Of a stretch of DNA of 47,493 bases, positions 17,316 to 26,168 are shown one piece after another. The position numbers and the translations under genes were made by a program. Numbering within the stretch: the first letter of the stretch is position 1; every line of letters begins with the position of its first letter. The notes under the pieces are model-generated. The model was given only the letters and a program-made list of their open reading frames with translations, ran no database searches and had not been told where the DNA came from. The stretch covers positions 1-47,493 of the forward strand of contig CAKOMS010000007.1 in NCBI GenBank assembly GCA_934096735.1. The letters run 5' to 3'. This stretch comes from an uncultured Bacilli bacterium (GTDB lineage: Bacteria > Bacillota_I > Bacilli_A > RF39 > UBA660).

Positions 17316-18221
17316 ATGATATTTCTTTATATATTTTTAATACTAATTTTAGTATATTTACTTTTTATATTATATATTTCTTTAAAAAAGAAAGAATTAA
17401 ATATGTTTGGATTTAATTTTTTAAAGTATTTACTAAAACCAATTGTAAAATTTCTCTATCCATACAAAATAATAAATAAAAAGTATTCTAAAGTAGAAGG
17501 CCCAGTAATATTAGCAGGAAATCACTTACACATAATGGATCAGTGCTTACCACTAATAGTAGTTGATAGACCAGTACATTATATGGCTAAAATGGAATAT
17601 TTTAAAAATAAATCAGTAAGTTGGTTTTTTAAAATGGCAGGGTGTATTCCAGTTAATAGAGAAATAAAAGATGAGCATGCTAAAGAAGAATCATTAAATG
17701 TATTAAATGAAGGTCATGCATTTGGTATATTTCCAGAAGGGACAAGAAATGCATTATGTTCTAAAGAATTAGAAGTAAATAAGTGGTACAAACTTTATGA
17801 AAATAAAATTACTAAAGAAGAATTTGTAAAAATACTTAAAAAAAATAAAGTAAGACTTAGTAGTGTAAATTTTTTAAATAGTTTAGTAGAAAAAAATATA
17901 ATTACAAAAAGTGATTTAAAAAATAATTTATTGAATGCAAATTATTATGTAAAAGATTTATATAAGAAAAATATAATAACTCTAGAAGAATATAAAAATT
18001 CACTTTTACTACCATTCAAATTTGGAGCAGTATCAATGGCTAAAAAAACAAATGCTTTAATATTACCATTTTGTATAACTGGAAATTATAAATTCAGAAG
18101 TAAAAATTTAAAAGTGACATTTTTAAAACCATTTAAAATAACTTCAGATGATTTAGAAAAAGAAAATAAAAAACTGCATGATATGATTGCAGAAACTATA
18201 ATGAAAGAAGAAATGAAATAA
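17316..18221 (+). CDS. 1-acylglycerol-3-phosphate acyltransferase (PlsC-like) with internal insertion
   Basis: The 301-aa protein begins with a membrane helix (residues 2-23). Acyltransferase block I is NHLHIMD (His70, Asp75, the HX4D catalytic pair) and block III is FPEGTRN (139-145). In PlsC the next block follows within about ten residues; here it appears only at PFKFGAVSMAKKTNALILPFCITG (233-256). The ~85 residues between are three similar helical hairpins (about 157-176, 187-208, 212-230), each with the pattern hydrophobic-x-x-NxIT-x-E/D-E/D, resembling SHOCT-type units. The enzyme would acylate lysophosphatidate at the membrane. The stop codon overlaps the murF start. Confidence 0.85.
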   Translation: MIFLYIFLILILVYLLFILYISLKKKELNMFGFNFLKYLLKPIVKFLYPYKIINKKYSKVEGPVILAGNHLHIMDQCLPLIVVDRPVHYMAKMEYFKNKSVSWFFKMAGCIPVNREIKDEHAKEESLNVLNEGHAFGIFPEGTRNALCSKELEVNKWYKLYENKITKEEFVKILKKNKVRLSSVNFLNSLVEKNIITKSDLKNNLLNANYYVKDLYKKNIITLEEYKNSLLLPFKFGAVSMAKKTNALILPFCITGNYKFRSKNLKVTFLKPFKITSDDLEKENKKLHDMIAETIMKEEMK

Positions 18222-19603
18222 TGAATATATATGTAAAAGATTTATTAAAAATAATGGATTGCAAATTACTTGTAGGAGACAAAAATACTATACTTGATAA
18301 TTTTTCTATAGATACAAGAAAAATAAATAAAGGTGACATCTTTATTGGATTAAAAGGAGAATCTTTTGATGGGTCAAGTCTTTATAAAGATGCTATTGAA
18401 AAAGGTGCTAAAGGAGTAATCATAAATAATACTATAGACATAGATAAAAAATATTTAATTGATTTAAATAATGTTTTTATAGTAACTGTAAGTGATACTT
18501 TAAAATGTATTCAAGAACTTGCAAAATATAAAAGAAGTTTATACGATATTCCAGTAGTAGGAATAACTGGTTCAGTAGGAAAAACTAGTACTAAAGATAT
18601 TATAGCAAGTGTTCTTTCAAAAAAATATAAAGTATTAAAAACAGAAGGAAATTACAATAACCATATAGGAGTACCACTAACTGTTTTAAAATTAGAAGAT
18701 CATACAGCATTAGTAATTGAAATGGGTATGAATAATCTAGGAGAAATAAGTAATTTATCACAAATTGCAAGACCAACTATATCAGTTATTACAAATGTAG
18801 GAACGGCTCATATTGGTAATTTAGGAAGTAGAGAAAATATACTAAAAGCCAAATTAGAAATACTTGATGGTATGACTGATAAAATATTAGTTATTAATAA
18901 TGATAATGATTTATTACATAAGTATGCAAGTAATAATAAAGATATAAAATTTATTACTTATGGTGCATATGAAGAAAGTGATTATAAAGCATTTAATATA
19001 AAAAGTGATAAAAATAGTAGTAAATATAATATTAATATATCTAATAATACTTATGAAATAGATGTTCTTGTACCAGGAAGTCATTTTGTTTTAAATAGTT
19101 TATGTGCTCTTGCAGTAGGAACTTACTTTGATATTGATATTAATGATATAAAGGATGGTATTAAAAATTTTGAACTTACAAAAAGAAGAATGGAAATAGA
19201 TGTATATAATGATGTTACTATAATAAATGATTGTTACAATGCAAATTTAGATTCAATGAGTAGCGCTATTAATTATTTAAATACTCTAGAAGATAGAAAA
19301 ATAGCAGTACTAGGAAGTATGTTAGAACTTGGAGATTATTCTAAAGAAATACACGAAAAAATAGGCAGTCTTTTATTAAATAGTAATATAGATATAATTA
19401 TACTTGTAGGTAGTGAAATGCTTCATGCATATAATTTATTAAAAGATGCAAATAGACCTAATATATATTACTTTGATAAGAATATTGATGCTATTAATTT
19501 ATTAAAATCTCTAATAAAAAAGAAAGATAACATCTTAATAAAAGCGTCATCTACTATGAAGTTTATCGATATTTTTAATAGTATAAAAGAATATTTAAAT
19601 TAA
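18221..19603 (+). CDS. murF: UDP-N-acetylmuramoyl-tripeptide--D-alanyl-D-alanine ligase
   Basis: MurF adds D-Ala-D-Ala to UDP-MurNAc-tripeptide in cytoplasmic peptidoglycan synthesis. The 460-aa protein has the N-terminal UDP-binding domain (STDTRK-like IDTRKINKGDIFIGL), the Mur-ligase P-loop GITGSVGKTS (114-123), the MurF-specific EGNYNNHIGVPLT, then IEMGMNNLGEI and NDCYNANLDSM in the C-terminal domain. The length is normal. ATG overlaps the plsC stop (TAATG). An intact murF indicates a walled organism, unlike mycoplasmas. Confidence 0.95.
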   Translation: MNIYVKDLLKIMDCKLLVGDKNTILDNFSIDTRKINKGDIFIGLKGESFDGSSLYKDAIEKGAKGVIINNTIDIDKKYLIDLNNVFIVTVSDTLKCIQELAKYKRSLYDIPVVGITGSVGKTSTKDIIASVLSKKYKVLKTEGNYNNHIGVPLTVLKLEDHTALVIEMGMNNLGEISNLSQIARPTISVITNVGTAHIGNLGSRENILKAKLEILDGMTDKILVINNDNDLLHKYASNNKDIKFITYGAYEESDYKAFNIKSDKNSSKYNINISNNTYEIDVLVPGSHFVLNSLCALAVGTYFDIDINDIKDGIKNFELTKRRMEIDVYNDVTIINDCYNANLDSMSSAINYLNTLEDRKIAVLGSMLELGDYSKEIHEKIGSLLLNSNIDIIILVGSEMLHAYNLLKDANRPNIYYFDKNIDAINLLKSLIKKKDNILIKASSTMKFIDIFNSIKEYLN

Positions 19604-19622
19604 GCATGTAAAGTGCTTTTTT
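19602..19622 (+). terminator. Intrinsic terminator after murF
   Basis: Stem AAGCA/TGCTT with loop TGTAAAG and a T7 run; overlaps the murF stop codon. Confidence 0.65.
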
Positions 19623-19655
19623 TAATGAAATTTAATACTTTATTTATATATTCTT

Positions 19656-19681
19656 AAGGTTATTATGATAACCTTATTTTT
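19656..19681 (+). terminator. Second terminator hairpin between murF and the glycosidase gene
   Basis: Perfect 8-bp stem AAGGTTAT/ATAACCTT with tetraloop TATG, followed by ATTTTT. Nothing else of note is seen in the 19604-19784 gap besides the promoter. Confidence 0.65.
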
Positions 19682-19727
19682 GTAAAAATAGTTTTTTAAA
19701 AATAAAAAATTAAATGTATAAGTTTAA

Positions 19728-19756
19728 TTGAAATAAAGATTTAACTATGATATTAT
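19728..19756 (+). promoter_or_regulatory. Promoter of the glycosidase-GT2-PAP2 operon
   Basis: TTGAAA (19728-19733), a 17-nt spacer, TATTAT (19751-19756), 28 nt before the start codon. Confidence 0.5.
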
Positions 19757-19784
19757 TTTATTAGATTAGAAAGATGTGAGCAGT

Positions 19785-20825
19785 ATGAAAGTTTTAAAAA
19801 TAATAGGAAAATTTTTTAGTTTTATAGGAGTTTTTTTGCTTGTTTTACTAGTAACTGTATATTCAATGGGTCTTATATTTTGTTATGGACCTAGTACACA
19901 TGCAAGAAATCTTTTTGTAACAACTTTACTAGAAACAGGACAAATGAAGTTTGTAGTTAATTTATTTATGTCTAAAGATAAAATTAAAGAAGTAGTAGAT
20001 TCAAATAGTATGAAAAGTTTAGACACTGAAATAGATGATGATTTAATAAAAATAGATGATAAAATCGATAAAGACGGGATTGAATTAAAAGAAGTGTCAG
20101 GAAGTACTTATTATGCTAAAATGATTATTGTAAATGATCCATCTAGAGTAAAACTTGCGAGTATTTATGATGGTTCTTGGAAAGAGTATGGAGTTACTTT
20201 AGATAAGCTTGTAAATGATGCAAATGCTTTCGCAGGTGTTAATGGAGGACTTTATTTCTCTAGTGGTAACAAAGGTGGTAAACCAATGGGACTTGTTGTA
20301 AAGGATGGTAAGATAGAATACAATAATCCATCAGGCATAAGAGGAATGTACTTAATTGGTTTTAATGAAGATAACCTTCTTAAAATAATTGATTTAGATG
20401 GTAAAAATAAAGATCAAGTAGAAAAAGTAATAAAAGATGAAAAAATAAGAGATGCTGTTGCATTTCAAGAAGAAGCAAGTGATGCAAATAATCATTTTGT
20501 AAAATTAATAATTAACGGCGAAAAAAGAGAAGTTAAAGGTGGAGGTTCTGGAGCAAATCCAAGAACTGCGATTGGGCAAAGAAAAGATGGTTCAGTAATT
20601 CTTTTAGTAACAGATGGTCGTGGAGCAAATGGACACTTAGGAGCAACTGCATCAGATTTAATTGAATTAATGGCAGAGTATGGAGCAGTAAATGCTGCTA
20701 ATATAGATGGAGGATCATCTTCGTCAATGTTCTATGATGGAAAATATGAAATGACTTCTGTAACATTATACTATTCCAATTCATCATGGAGACTTCCAAC
20801 AGGATTTATAGTAGAAAAGAGGTAG
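19785..20825 (+). CDS. Membrane-anchored phosphodiester glycosidase (NAGPA/DUF2233 family)
   Basis: The 346-aa protein has one N-terminal membrane helix (~8-30) and an extracellular catalytic domain of the N-acetylglucosamine-1-phosphodiester alpha-N-acetylglucosaminidase family. Visible motifs: AGVNGGLYFSSG, KPMGLVVKDGKI, GANPRTAIGQRKDGSVILLVTDGR, GHLGATASDLIELM and NIDGGSSSSMFYDG. Bacterial members cleave sugar-phosphodiester bonds, for example in wall polymers. ATG 19785 is chosen; an in-frame GTG at 19776 overlaps the likely ribosome site. It is first in an operon with a membrane-anchored unknown, a GT2-GtrA fusion and PAP2, so trimming or recycling of a lipid-linked surface polymer is a fair guess. 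Confidence 0.85.
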   Translation: MKVLKIIGKFFSFIGVFLLVLLVTVYSMGLIFCYGPSTHARNLFVTTLLETGQMKFVVNLFMSKDKIKEVVDSNSMKSLDTEIDDDLIKIDDKIDKDGIELKEVSGSTYYAKMIIVNDPSRVKLASIYDGSWKEYGVTLDKLVNDANAFAGVNGGLYFSSGNKGGKPMGLVVKDGKIEYNNPSGIRGMYLIGFNEDNLLKIIDLDGKNKDQVEKVIKDEKIRDAVAFQEEASDANNHFVKLIINGEKREVKGGGSGANPRTAIGQRKDGSVILLVTDGRGANGHLGATASDLIELMAEYGAVNAANIDGGSSSSMFYDGKYEMTSVTLYYSNSSWRLPTGFIVEKR

Positions 20826-20829
20826 TAAA

Positions 20830-21975
20830 ATGGCAAGATTAAAAATAGTTAGTAGATGGAAAAGAAAATCAACATACAAAAAAGCATTAAGCATTTTTAC
20901 ACTTCTTTTAGTAGTGCTTGGAATTGCCTTTCTAATTTACGTTTATAAAAGTATGGTCGTATATGAAAGAAATTTAGTAGATAATTATATTAAATATTTG
21001 TGCGAAAGCGGAAAAATAGGTAGTGAAATAAGTGATAATGAATTTGAAATTAGTAAGTACGAAGTAAAAAATGCTAGTATAAAGGATGGTTTAAAGAAAT
21101 TACTCAAGAGTAAAGACATTACATATAAAAAGAATAGCAAATTATCTATTGATGGTATTTATGCTTATGATATTTATAATAAAGATTTAAAAATAGCAAC
21201 AGTAGAATTAAAAGAAAAAAATAGTTATACTAAAATGGCAATACTTACTATAACTGAATGGGATGTAGTAAATATTGACACAGATTTTAAAAATGGAATA
21301 TATAACTATGAAATAAGCATACCAAGTGATTATAAATTATATATAAATAATACTGAAGTATCAGATGGAGATATTTTAGAAACTGGTGATGTTAAAGGAC
21401 TTGAGAGATTAACAGAACACGTAAGTATTGCTCCAAGTAATACTTATAACATAACGAATTTAGTATATGAACCAAAAATAATCATAAAAGATAAAGATGG
21501 AAATGATGTGTCTTATAAAGCAAAAGATAATAAGATAGTTATTAGTCCAAAATTTAAAGAATATAAAACTTTTGATGAAATGAAGAGTACTTTAAAAGAA
21601 AGTTTTGATGTTTTAAAATTAGCAGAAGATTGGAGTTTATTCTTAACAGATGATTTAAATGGATCTTATCATGGTTTTAATAAATTGACACCATATTTAA
21701 TTGATGGAACATATATGTACAAAATGGCATATAACTGGAGTCATAATGTTGATATTACTTTTGTAAGTAATCATAGATTAAAAAATCCAGTATTTACGAA
21801 TGAATCAGTAGAAGATTGTATAGCTTATAATGATTTAGCATTCTCATGTGTAGTAAAATTAGAAAAAAATATGATTGTAAATAGAGAAGATAAAGTAGAT
21901 AAAATGAATGATAGATTATATTTTATTTACTATAATAATGGTTACAAATTAGTAGATATGGAAGCGATAAGATAA
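20830..21975 (+). CDS. Unrecognised single-pass extracellular protein (381 aa)
   Basis: I do not recognise this family. A basic N-terminus (RWKRKSTYKK) leads into one membrane helix (~18-40), so the rest should face outward. The exterior part divides into an alpha/beta segment (~50-135), a beta-rich segment containing SIPSDYKLYINNTEVSDG (~155-230), and a C-terminal part (~245-381) with alternating strands that recalls NTF2-like folds. Two cysteines near the end (EDCIAYNDLAFSCV) could pair. The gene lies 4 nt after the phosphodiester glycosidase and overlaps the glycosyltransferase start, so it probably acts with them at the cell surface. Confidence 0.7.
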   Translation: MARLKIVSRWKRKSTYKKALSIFTLLLVVLGIAFLIYVYKSMVVYERNLVDNYIKYLCESGKIGSEISDNEFEISKYEVKNASIKDGLKKLLKSKDITYKKNSKLSIDGIYAYDIYNKDLKIATVELKEKNSYTKMAILTITEWDVVNIDTDFKNGIYNYEISIPSDYKLYINNTEVSDGDILETGDVKGLERLTEHVSIAPSNTYNITNLVYEPKIIIKDKDGNDVSYKAKDNKIVISPKFKEYKTFDEMKSTLKESFDVLKLAEDWSLFLTDDLNGSYHGFNKLTPYLIDGTYMYKMAYNWSHNVDITFVSNHRLKNPVFTNESVEDCIAYNDLAFSCVVKLEKNMIVNREDKVDKMNDRLYFIYYNNGYKLVDMEAIR

Positions 21976-23006
21976 TGAAAGATATTTTTATAATAGTACC
22001 TACATACGATCCAGATGAAGAAATAATGGCTAAATTCATGAATGAACTAAAAAAAGAATTTAAAAATATATGTATTGTAAATGACGGAAGTAATAAAAGT
22101 CATAACAAATTTTTTGAAGGTTTTAAAAAAGATGGAATACTTGTTTTAAATCATTATGTTAATTATGGAAAAGGAAGAGCAATAAAAACTGCATTTAATT
22201 ATTTATTAAATAATTATCCAAATATTGTAGGATGTGTCACTTGTGATTGTGATGGACAACATAGTGTAAGTGATATAAAAAAATTAGCCAAAGAAGTAAT
22301 AGAAAATCCAAATAAGTTAATATTAGGAGTAAGAAACTTTGATAATGACAATGTTCCTAAAAAGAGTAAATATGGAAATAAAATAACAAGAAATATATTT
22401 AAATTATTTATTGGTATTGATATTAGTGATACTCAAACAGGTTTAAGAGGTTTTGGAAAAGAATTAATGGTAAATTTCGTTACAACTTCTGGAGAAAGAT
22501 ATGAGTACGAAACAAACATGTTAATTGAATGTAAAGAAAAAAGTATTAAAATAAAAGAAGTAGAGATTGAAACTATTTATTTAAATAATAATGCAACCAG
22601 TCACTTTAATCCATTAAAAGATTCAATAAAAATTTATAAATTATTTTTAAAATATTTTGTAGTAGCATTCTCATCATTTGTATTAGACATAATATTATTT
22701 ATTTGTTTCTTTAATATACTTACTATAAATAGTAAAATTTTGGGAGCAACAATACTTGCAAGAGTAGTATCTTCAATTTACAATTACTTAATTAATAGTA
22801 ATTTAATATTTAAAGAAATGAGCTTAAAAACCTTATTAAAGTATTATTTACTTGCAGTAATCCAAATGATTATATCAGGATGTTTTGTTACTTATTTATT
22901 CAATTTATTAAATATAAGTGTAGTATTAATAAAAATAGTAATAGACTTTATTATATGGATAATAAATTTAATAATACAAAGAGAATTTGTATTTAAAGAG
23001 GAGTAA
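21975..23006 (+). CDS. Fusion: GT2 glycosyltransferase (DPM1-like) plus GtrA membrane domain
   Basis: The 343-aa protein has an N-terminal GT-A domain of family 2 (residues 1-215: IIVPTYDPDEE, NDGSNKSH, NYGKGRAIKTAF, CDCDGQHS, then DTQTGLRGFG) and a C-terminal GtrA domain (~220-343) with four helices (VAFSSFVLDIILFICFF ... IYNYLINSNLIFK). Such fusions are expected to make a polyprenyl-phosphate sugar and help flip it outward. The start overlaps the previous stop (TAATG), and PAP2 follows 2 nt later, a logical partner for recycling prenyl pyrophosphate or phosphate. Confidence 0.9.
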   Translation: MKDIFIIVPTYDPDEEIMAKFMNELKKEFKNICIVNDGSNKSHNKFFEGFKKDGILVLNHYVNYGKGRAIKTAFNYLLNNYPNIVGCVTCDCDGQHSVSDIKKLAKEVIENPNKLILGVRNFDNDNVPKKSKYGNKITRNIFKLFIGIDISDTQTGLRGFGKELMVNFVTTSGERYEYETNMLIECKEKSIKIKEVEIETIYLNNNATSHFNPLKDSIKIYKLFLKYFVVAFSSFVLDIILFICFFNILTINSKILGATILARVVSSIYNYLINSNLIFKEMSLKTLLKYYLLAVIQMIISGCFVTYLFNLLNISVVLIKIVIDFIIWIINLIIQREFVFKEE

Positions 23007-23008
23007 AT

Positions 23009-23620
23009 ATGAAAGATAAAAAAAATATTATAATTATTATACTTAGTGTGTTGTTTATTGCCTTTTGTGTACTAGTAAAATTAGATTTACTAAGCAATAT
23101 AGACGAAAGCGTATACAAATTAATTACTTGTAATATGAATGGTACAACTACAAAAATATTCAAAATAATTACATTTTTTGGAAGTACAAAATTTATGGTA
23201 GGATTATGTGTATTATTACTAGTATTATTTATTATATTGAAGAAAAATATATATGGATACATAATAAGTGGAACATTAATTTTCTCTACAATAATGAATA
23301 ATGTAATAAAAGTAATTATAAGAAGAGAAAGACCAATACACATGATAGTAAGAGAAACTACATTTTCATTTCCGAGTGGACACACAATGGCTTCAGTATC
23401 AATGTATGGTATATTAATATATTTAATAAATAAAAGTAATATGAATAAGAAATTAAAAATAGTTTTAAGTATAATTCTTGGTTTAATACCACTTATGGTA
23501 GCAACTAGTAGAATATACTTAGGAGCACATTATTTCAGTGATATACTTGGAGCAATAATACTTTCTACAATAGTATTATTAATTACAACTAAATTTGTTG
23601 AAAATAAAAAATTAATTTAA
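23009..23620 (+). CDS. PAP2-family membrane phosphatase
   Basis: The 203-aa protein has six predicted helices and the three phosphatase motifs: KVIIRRERP (KxxxxxxRP), FPSGHTMAS (PSGH) and SRIYLGAHYFSD (SRxxxxxHxxxD). It should dephosphorylate undecaprenyl pyrophosphate or phosphatidyl-type lipids at the outer face of the membrane. It ends the operon begun at 19785 and is followed by a strong terminator. Which lipid it acts on is not visible in the sequence. Confidence 0.92.
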   Translation: MKDKKNIIIIILSVLFIAFCVLVKLDLLSNIDESVYKLITCNMNGTTTKIFKIITFFGSTKFMVGLCVLLLVLFIILKKNIYGYIISGTLIFSTIMNNVIKVIIRRERPIHMIVRETTFSFPSGHTMASVSMYGILIYLINKSNMNKKLKIVLSIILGLIPLMVATSRIYLGAHYFSDILGAIILSTIVLLITTKFVENKKLI

Positions 23621-23633
23621 TTATTAACTTTAT

Positions 23634-23678
23634 AAAAAAGTATCAATTATATGGACGCAGTCAATTGGTGCTTTTTTT
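23634..23678 (+). terminator. Intrinsic terminator after PAP2 gene
   Basis: A 15-bp stem (23634-23648 with 23663-23677, two G-U pairs) with a 14-nt loop and a T7 run within the 3' arm. Confidence 0.8.
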
Positions 23679-23720
23679 AATTCGGAAAAAATGTTAAAAT
23701 TTAAATAATGGAGGGTAACA

Positions 23721-24257
23721 ATGAAAACGAAACTTAAATATTTTGTACATGGAACAACTTATGATAATGCTAGTAAAAAGTGTTCTGGATGGAAACAAGT
23801 TGAATTAAATGAATTAGGTAAAGAACAAGCTGCTAATTTAGGCAAAGTTAATTCAGATATAAAATTTGATGTTATTTTTACATCTGATTTAGTAAGAGCA
23901 ATAGAGAGTGCAAATATCGCTTTTCCAAATGCATTAAAAATTCAAGATAAAAGACTAAGAGAGTGCAATTATGGAGATTTAGATGGTGAAGATAAACATC
24001 TTATAGTTTACGAAAATCATATTGATGAACCTTTTTTAAATGGAGAATCTTTAAAAGATGTTGAAAAAAGAATTAGAAGTTTTATTGATGATGTACTAAA
24101 AGAATATAAAGGAAAGACTATTGGTATTGTAGCTCATAGAGCACCACAATTAGCATTTGAAGTTATTACTAAAAATATTAGTTGGGAAAAGGCAAATGCA
24201 TGTGATTGGAGAAAAACAGGAGATTGGCAACCTGGTTGGTGGTATGATATTGATTAA
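23721..24257 (+). CDS. Histidine-phosphatase-fold protein lacking the catalytic arginine
   Basis: The 178-aa protein aligns to the phosphoglycerate-mutase-like superfamily: KYFVHGTTYDN at the N-terminus, SGWKQVELNELGKEQA, FTSDLVRAIESA, LRECNYGDLDGE and a late IVAHRA. The hallmark RHG is VHG, so the first conserved arginine is missing while the nucleophile histidine remains; the second histidine (AHRA) is also kept. I recall similar VHGTT proteins in other Bacillota, so this is probably a real subfamily with altered activity rather than decay. The substrate is unknown. GGAGGG ribosome site; transcribed alone after a terminator. Confidence 0.75.
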   Translation: MKTKLKYFVHGTTYDNASKKCSGWKQVELNELGKEQAANLGKVNSDIKFDVIFTSDLVRAIESANIAFPNALKIQDKRLRECNYGDLDGEDKHLIVYENHIDEPFLNGESLKDVEKRIRSFIDDVLKEYKGKTIGIVAHRAPQLAFEVITKNISWEKANACDWRKTGDWQPGWWYDID

Positions 24258-24289
24258 ATAAACTAGAATTATTTATTAAAGGAGTTATC

Positions 24290-24982
24290 ATGGTTGAATT
24301 AAAAAATATAAATATGACTTTTAAAAAAAATAAAAAAGAAATAGAAGTTCTAAAAAATATTAATTATAAATTTGAAAGCGGAAAAACTTATGTTATAATT
24401 GGACCATCTGGTTCAGGAAAATCAACTTTAACTAAGATAATAGGTTTATTATTAAAACCTACAAGCGGAAATGTATTAATAGATAATGAATACGTAAATT
24501 ATGCTAAGAAAAATAGCGATGAAAGATCTTTAATAAGAAATAAAAAAATAGGCTTTATCTTTCAATCATTTTATTTAAATCCATATATGAAAGCTATTGA
24601 AAATGTCTTACTTCCTTGTTATTTAAGTAGCGAAAAAGAAAAAGAAAAAAGAGCTTATGAACTTTTAAAAAGGATGAATTTAGAAGGAAGAGAAGAACAT
24701 TTTCCAAAAGAATTATCTGGTGGAGAGTCACAAAGAGTAGCAGTAGCAAGAGCACTCATAAATAATCCTAATATTATTCTCGCTGACGAGCCAACTGGAT
24801 CTTTAGACAGTGAAAATGAAATAAATATTTTAAACATTCTAAAAGATTTATCAAAAGAGGGAAAATGTGTAATTATTGTTACACATAGTAAAGTTGTTGA
24901 AAAATATGCAGATGTTATTTTAAAAATTGAAAATCATACATTAAAGGAAATTAAACATGAAATACGTAAAAATAATAAGTAA
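24290..24982 (+). CDS. ABC transporter ATP-binding protein (MacB/LolD type)
   Basis: The 230-aa protein is a complete nucleotide-binding domain: Walker A GPSGSGKST (~42-50), Q-loop GFIFQSFYL, signature LSGGESQRVAVARAL, Walker B IILADEPTGSLDS, and H-loop VTHS. The sequence type is that of exporters with FtsX/MacB permeases, which often confer resistance to antimicrobial peptides or extract lipoproteins. The two permease genes follow with overlaps, giving a three-gene transporter. Confidence 0.92.
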   Translation: MVELKNINMTFKKNKKEIEVLKNINYKFESGKTYVIIGPSGSGKSTLTKIIGLLLKPTSGNVLIDNEYVNYAKKNSDERSLIRNKKIGFIFQSFYLNPYMKAIENVLLPCYLSSEKEKEKRAYELLKRMNLEGREEHFPKELSGGESQRVAVARALINNPNIILADEPTGSLDSENEINILNILKDLSKEGKCVIIVTHSKVVEKYADVILKIENHTLKEIKHEIRKNNK

Positions 24983-26168
24983 AGAAATATTTAGAAAGAA
25001 AACTATTTTTTATAATTTTATTTTTGTCTTTTTGTTAACTATTACAGTGTTTATAATATCTACTTATAAAAATAGTGTACTAAGTTATAAAAAGAACATA
25101 ATAAATATGAATCCTGAATTTAATAGCTTAACTATATATCCAAATGAATCTGAAAATTTTGAAATGGTTAAAGAAAAAATTAAAAATATTCCAAATATAA
25201 AGCTAATTACTAAAAACTATGCCTACGATGCATGGGGGAGTATTAATTTAGAAAACAATAAAAGTGAAGATAATACTATAAGGTTATTAGTAGCAAATAA
25301 TGATACCATTCCAAAGATTATAAAAGGGAAAAAATTTTCAAATAATGAAGAAGGATTTTTGATTTGCCCACGTTATATGTTTTTTTCAACCGATGATAAT
25401 ATTTTAAATAATACAAATAAAAATGATTATAATGATATGAAAAAATACTTGAATAAAACTATTACCTTTAAATATCATTCAAATAAAGGTACTATAAAAT
25501 TTGAAAAAGAATTTAAAATAATTGGAATTTTTGATAATCCAAGTTATAGAGAATCATTATTTACTTGTTATACAACAATTGGTGCTTTAAATGAAATAAA
25601 TGAAAATGCATATAAAGATGATATTGATGTAGATGGGACACCTAGTATTGATAATCAAACATCAATATTTATAAGAATTAATGATTTAACTAAAATTGAT
25701 AATGTAAAAAAAGAATTAACAAAAATTGGTTATAGAGCAGATGACAATGCCATTATAATTCCGGAATATTTTGAAAATATTAATTCATGGTGTACAAATA
25801 TAGAACTAACTTCATTTATTATCTTATTTGTTTTATTAGTTATTTTATTTATAAAATACTCTTATGAAGAAAAAGAATATTATAAATTACTCGAATACTT
25901 AGGATACAATAATAAAGACAGAATTATTATTTCAACTTTATCATATTTTTTAATATTGCTAATATCATTTATATTATCAATGGTAGTTTTCTCTTTATTT
26001 TTTGTGTTCGCAAACATTTTTATAAAAAATCATCCATTTATAATGAATGGCTTTAAAATAATATTTGATTTTAATGTATTATTTAAAATTGCTATTGCGG
26101 TATTATTAACTACTATTCTTTGTCTAATTAGTAATTTGGTTTTTATAAAGGATGATAATAATGTTTAA
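24957..26168 (+). CDS. ABC transporter permease, FtsX/MacB-like (403 aa)
   Basis: One N-terminal helix (~13-35) is followed by a large extracytoplasmic domain (~36-275) and three C-terminal helices (~282-300, ~325-355, ~375-395), the MacB/FtsX arrangement. It overlaps the ATPase gene by 26 nt; its AAAGGAAATT ribosome site lies inside that gene. It probably forms a heterodimer with the smaller permease encoded next. The cargo is unknown; no peptide precursor or two-component system is adjacent. Confidence 0.85.
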   Translation: MKYVKIISKEIFRKKTIFYNFIFVFLLTITVFIISTYKNSVLSYKKNIINMNPEFNSLTIYPNESENFEMVKEKIKNIPNIKLITKNYAYDAWGSINLENNKSEDNTIRLLVANNDTIPKIIKGKKFSNNEEGFLICPRYMFFSTDDNILNNTNKNDYNDMKKYLNKTITFKYHSNKGTIKFEKEFKIIGIFDNPSYRESLFTCYTTIGALNEINENAYKDDIDVDGTPSIDNQTSIFIRINDLTKIDNVKKELTKIGYRADDNAIIIPEYFENINSWCTNIELTSFIILFVLLVILFIKYSYEEKEYYKLLEYLGYNNKDRIIISTLSYFLILLISFILSMVVFSLFFVFANIFIKNHPFIMNGFKIIFDFNVLFKIAIAVLLTTILCLISNLVFIKDDNNV

